The translations under genes and the position numbers were made by a program. A DNA stretch of 35,158 nucleotides, taken from assembly GCA_910578835.1 (NCBI GenBank), contig CAJTSK010000027.1, forward strand, positions 1-35,158. Direction: 5' to 3'. Each line of letters opens with the position of its first letter. The first letter of the stretch is position 1. Positions 31,850 to 35,158 of this stretch are shown one piece after another. Under the pieces are notes generated by a model, which saw nothing but the letters and a program-made list of their open reading frames with translations, was not told where the DNA came from and ran no database searches. The DNA comes from an uncultured Muribaculum sp. (GTDB taxonomy: Bacteria; Bacteroidota; Bacteroidia; Bacteroidales; Muribaculaceae).

Positions 31850-34678
31850 TTGACTCCGATTTTGAGACGTTCTCACATATATATAATAACAGCGGTGCTA
31901 TTATGTGCCATCAGTGCTATGGCATCATCAGTTCCATCACGAGGAAATGATGAAAGCCTACCTGCCGTCACCGAACCTGACACGACAGTCGCCGATTCTC
32001 AGGTGACTATCGCGGATACGCGCCGTGTCGACAGGCATAAGCGCACACCGTTCAGCGAGATGGACTCCGACTCGATTGCAGCGGCGATAATCCCCCCTGC
32101 ATTGCCGGAGCAGCCCCGCCAGTCGCGCATACGCCGCCAGAAAGTCGACCTCGACAACAGCGTCGTATTTTCAGCCAAAGACTCAATGATACTCGTGGGG
32201 CAGAACAGCGCCTACATGTATGGCGACGCCGAGCTGACCTACGGCGACCAGAAGCTGCAGGCGGCAGAGGTGTCGATGGACATGGCAACAAGCAACGTAC
32301 ATGCCCTCGGGCGTCCCGACTCCACAGGCGAGCTGGAAGGCAAGCCGATATTCACCGACAAGAGCGGCGACTACGAATCGGAGACCATGAGCTTCAACTT
32401 CAAGACCCAGCGCGGATTTATCAACAATGTGGTGACCGAGCAGGGCGAGGGATACCTTACAGGCGGACAGACCAAAAAGATGGAAAACGGCGAGTACTTC
32501 CTTAAAGACGGCCGCTACTCCACATGCTCCGACCACGACCATCCCCACTTCTATTTCCAGCTTACCAAAGCGAAGGTAAAGCCCAAGAGCAACATCGTGA
32601 CCGGACCCGCCTACATGGTGCTTGCCGGACTGCCGTTGCCGCTTGCGGTGCCATTCGGCTACTTCCCCTTCTCCGAAAAATATTCGTCGGGTGTCATCTT
32701 CCCCACATTCGGCGACGACTATAACCGCGGCTTCTATCTCAGCAACGGCGGATATTACTTTGCCATAAATGACAACGTGGACCTCGCGCTTACCGGTGAA
32801 ATCTACACCAAAGGCTCATGGGGACTCGCTGCAAGGTCAAGCTACGTGAAACGCTACAAATTTTCGGGCAGTTTCAACATAAGCTACCTAAACACCATAT
32901 ACGGTGAAAAAGGCAATCCCGACTATGCCAAGCAGACCAACTTCCAGGTGCTCTGGAACCATAGCCAGGATGCCAAGGCTAATCCCAACATGACCCTGTC
33001 GGCAAGCGTCAACTTCTCCACCAGCGGCTACACCCGCAGCGATGTCAACAGCTATTACAGCAACTCATTCACCGAGAATACAAAGAGTTCGACGGTCAAC
33101 CTTACCTACCGCATACCCAACTCCAAATGGTCAATCTCGACGACCATGAATATAGCGCAGCGTACACAGGACTCCACGCTGAGTGTGTCGTTTCCCAACA
33201 TCACCGCGACAATGTCGCAGTTTTACCCCTTCAAGCGCAAACGCGCTGTAGGCAAGGAGCGGTGGTATGAGAAAATCAAGATGTCATATTCAGGTATCTT
33301 GCAAAACTCCCTGACAGCGAAGCAGGACGAGTTTATCCACAAGAGCCTCATTAAAGACTGGCGCAACGGTATGAAGCACTCAGTGCCTATCTCCGCCACA
33401 TTCAATGTGTTGAAATATATCAACGTGACACCCTCGCTGCAGCTCACCGACCGCATGTACACCAACAAGGTGCGCCGCCACTGGGACCCCGCCACGATGT
33501 CGGAGGTGTGTGACACCACCTACAGCTTCTACAACGTGTGGGATTTCCAGGCATCAGTGTCGCTTGACACCAAGCTCTACGGCTTCTATCAGCCGATGAA
33601 ATTTCTCGGCGACAAGGTGAAGATGATACGCCACGTGTTCACGCCGTCGATTTCATTCTCCGGCAACCCCGACTTCTCATCGTCGTTTTTCGGCTATTAC
33701 GGACAATACCAGTACCAGAATACCGCCGGCGAGACCATGAGCCGCAAATATTCCTACTTCCCCAACGCCACTTTCGGTGTGCCGGGACAGGGAAAATCCG
33801 GGTCACTCAGCGTATCGTTTGCCAACAATCTGGAAATGAAGGTCAAGAGCAACGACAGTATCGGAGAAAAGAAAATATCGCTCATCGAAAACCTCTCCAT
33901 ATCGCAAAGCTACAACTTTGCCGCCGACTCCATGAACTGGAGCGATATCAACACCTCGATACTTATACGCCTTGTAAAGAACTTCAACCTCAACCTGTCG
34001 GCAACGTGGGATGTCTACACCTATCAGCTCAACTCGTCGGGCAACCCCGTGCGCGTCAACATACCCCGATGGAAAGCAGGAAAAGGTCTCGGCCGACTCC
34101 GCAGCACGGGTACATCGTTCTCCTACACGTTTAATAACAACACCTTCAAGAAAAAAGACAAGCGCGACGACAAGCGTGGCAACCGCCGCGACGATGATGA
34201 CGACTACGAACCTGACGACGAGGAGGGCGACAACTTCTCAGGCAACAACAATAACCGCCGCGGACACAACGATGACAACAACATGGTCGAGATGAACGAC
34301 GGCGGCTACATGAAGTGGGAAGTGCCCTGGAGCCTCACCTTCAATTACTCCATCAACTACGGTTACGGCAACTTCAACAAAGAGAAGATGGAGTATGACG
34401 CACGCATAACGCAAAACCTCAGCTTCTCGGGCAACATACAGCCCACCAAAAACTGGAACTTCGGTTTCAGCGCAAGCTACAACTTTGACACCCATAAGCT
34501 TGCCTACATGAACTGCAATGTGTCGCGCGACCTCCACTGCTTCACCATGACCGCCAGCTTCGTGCCTGTAGGCCCTTACAAAAGCTACAATTTCCACATC
34601 GCTGTCAAGTCGTCGCTCCTTCAGGACCTCAAATACGACAAGCGCTCCTCCTACTCCAACGGTATCACCTGGTATTAA
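31850..34678 (+). CDS. lptD: LptD-like outer-membrane LPS assembly protein
   Basis: The outer-membrane barrel that places lipopolysaccharide on the cell surface. The 942 residues start with a signal peptide (hydrophobic YIITAVLLCAISAMA). An LptA/OstA-like periplasmic domain follows (about 100-245; VVFSAKDSMILVGQNSAYMYGDAELTYG). A large barrel contains the family segment GLPLPLAVPFGYFPFSEKYSSGVIFPTFGDD. Two Cys are visible (YSTCSDHD and EVCDTT). An unusual, very hydrophilic Asp/Asn/Arg-rich stretch spans about 765-815. The first codon is TTG at 31850; a TTG at 31862 is also possible, and the first ATG (31919) would remove the signal peptide. The gene is divergent from tamB-tamL. LptE is not in the window. 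Confidence 0.9.
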   Translation: MTPILRRSHIYIITAVLLCAISAMASSVPSRGNDESLPAVTEPDTTVADSQVTIADTRRVDRHKRTPFSEMDSDSIAAAIIPPALPEQPRQSRIRRQKVDLDNSVVFSAKDSMILVGQNSAYMYGDAELTYGDQKLQAAEVSMDMATSNVHALGRPDSTGELEGKPIFTDKSGDYESETMSFNFKTQRGFINNVVTEQGEGYLTGGQTKKMENGEYFLKDGRYSTCSDHDHPHFYFQLTKAKVKPKSNIVTGPAYMVLAGLPLPLAVPFGYFPFSEKYSSGVIFPTFGDDYNRGFYLSNGGYYFAINDNVDLALTGEIYTKGSWGLAARSSYVKRYKFSGSFNISYLNTIYGEKGNPDYAKQTNFQVLWNHSQDAKANPNMTLSASVNFSTSGYTRSDVNSYYSNSFTENTKSSTVNLTYRIPNSKWSISTTMNIAQRTQDSTLSVSFPNITATMSQFYPFKRKRAVGKERWYEKIKMSYSGILQNSLTAKQDEFIHKSLIKDWRNGMKHSVPISATFNVLKYINVTPSLQLTDRMYTNKVRRHWDPATMSEVCDTTYSFYNVWDFQASVSLDTKLYGFYQPMKFLGDKVKMIRHVFTPSISFSGNPDFSSSFFGYYGQYQYQNTAGETMSRKYSYFPNATFGVPGQGKSGSLSVSFANNLEMKVKSNDSIGEKKISLIENLSISQSYNFAADSMNWSDINTSILIRLVKNFNLNLSATWDVYTYQLNSSGNPVRVNIPRWKAGKGLGRLRSTGTSFSYTFNNNTFKKKDKRDDKRGNRRDDDDDYEPDDEEGDNFSGNNNNRRGHNDDNNMVEMNDGGYMKWEVPWSLTFNYSINYGYGNFNKEKMEYDARITQNLSFSGNIQPTKNWNFGFSASYNFDTHKLAYMNCNVSRDLHCFTMTASFVPVGPYKSYNFHIAVKSSLLQDLKYDKRSSYSNGITWY

Positions 34679-34742
34679 AGCTATCCCGGGATTGGCTGCG
34701 CAGATGTGCGCTGATGCATCCCCGTATGGAGATGGTCTGACA

Positions 34743-34905
34743 TGTAGCCGAGGGTTGAGCGTAGCGATACCCACGGACCGTTAAAGCGTGGCACATGTTT
34801 CCGTCAGGAATCCTCAACGATGTTAATATAGATGATTCCTATCGGAAACAGACAACTGTGATATTCGCTGTCCGGGGGTATCGCTACGTTCAACCCCCGG
34901 CTAAG
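34743..34905. repeat. MITE/BIME-like element, copy 5 (163 bp)
   Basis: A left arm TGTAGCC...CCCACGG (34743-34776), a 95-bp core and a right arm CCGGGGG...CCCCCGG (34872-34905). The core holds GTTTCCGTCAGGAATC and GATTCCTATCGGAAAC, complementary at 14 of 16 positions. It lies just downstream of lptD. A related GCATCCCCGTATGGAGATG (34712-34730) precedes it, an inverted relative of the hairpin at 522-539. Confidence 0.82.
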
Positions 34906-34985
34906 CATGGAATATCCCCTGTCGGGGAAATCCAAGGCGATACACGCCGCAGCATGTGTGTTGCCGGCAGCTACGCGTCCCCTCT

Positions 34986-35158
34986 GACAACCAAAAACTG
35001 AAAACCGACAACTGAAAACTGAAAACTGACATTGCCCTGAAGGGGCAAAATATCGTTAACCGCGGGTAGCGCCGGAGGTGCACCCGTGGCTCCGTACCAT
35101 CCCCATATTCGCAACCCCAAAGTGGGTTGCAGAACACCCATGGCATAGTGCAACCCTT
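34986..35158 (+). repeat. Intergenic palindromic element, right copy (cut by window edge)
   Basis: A CTGAAAAC-type tandem run, then CATTGCCCTGAAGGGGCAA, the 32-bp GC-rich motif (35060-35091, CCGCGGG...CCCGTGG) and the hairpin GCAACCC-CAAAGT-GGGTTGC (35111-35130). The order and sequence match 150-330, so the window is framed by two direct copies. No gene is seen from 34679 to the end. Confidence 0.78.

Overview
The window looks like a chromosomal segment of a gut Bacteroidales bacterium, most likely Muribaculaceae-like. Three things suggest this. Promoters match the Bacteroidota consensus TTTG-N19-TAnnTTTG. The outer-membrane genes are of Bacteroidota type: a TamL lipoprotein, TamB, a large LptD and a DUF3078 protein. 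A Nudix-type regulator heads an xylB-xylA-xylE operon, as in Bacteroides. The family-level assignment is inference from gene type and the fairly high GC; no rRNA or tRNA is present to settle it.

Layout. Positions 1-922 hold no gene. They contain a ~45-bp GC-rich minisatellite in two blocks and a palindromic repeat element. Then come an S41/CtpA-type protease and mfd (923-5962), a hipB-hipA toxin-antitoxin pair with its own promoter (6097-7624), and glgB with a strong terminator (7799-9865). Next is a strong promoter driving a structured, apparently non-coding transcript that ends in a terminator (about 9932-10252). It is followed by three secreted proteins of unknown function, one a predicted outer-membrane barrel (10351-12526). 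A housekeeping run of phoH, purC and ubiE/menG follows (12664-15420), then a DUF3078 outer-membrane protein and two small secreted unknowns (15477-17976).

The xylose operon (18214-23421) encodes a Nudix-like regulator, xylulokinase, xylose isomerase and a xylose/H+ symporter. Together they import D-xylose, isomerise it and phosphorylate it into the pentose phosphate pathway. Two tandem, near-identical perfect dyads sit upstream. After it, 23425-24601 is a 1.2-kb gene-free block of repeats between convergent genes. On the minus strand, tamB (31721 to 26892) and tamL (26926 to 24602) overlap and form an outer-membrane biogenesis pair. lptD (31850-34678) is divergent from them. The window ends in another repeat block (34679-35158).

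The most unusual content is non-coding. The intergenic blocks share a MITE/BIME-like element of about 161 bp: two 34-bp terminal inverted repeats (TGTAGCC...GGCTACA) around a 91-95-bp core. Each 34-bp arm is itself a hairpin, and its stem bases covary between copies. The other notable items are the structured transcript before 10351, with mutually exclusive stems, and the twin operators of the xyl operon. I see no CRISPR array, prophage or IS transposase.
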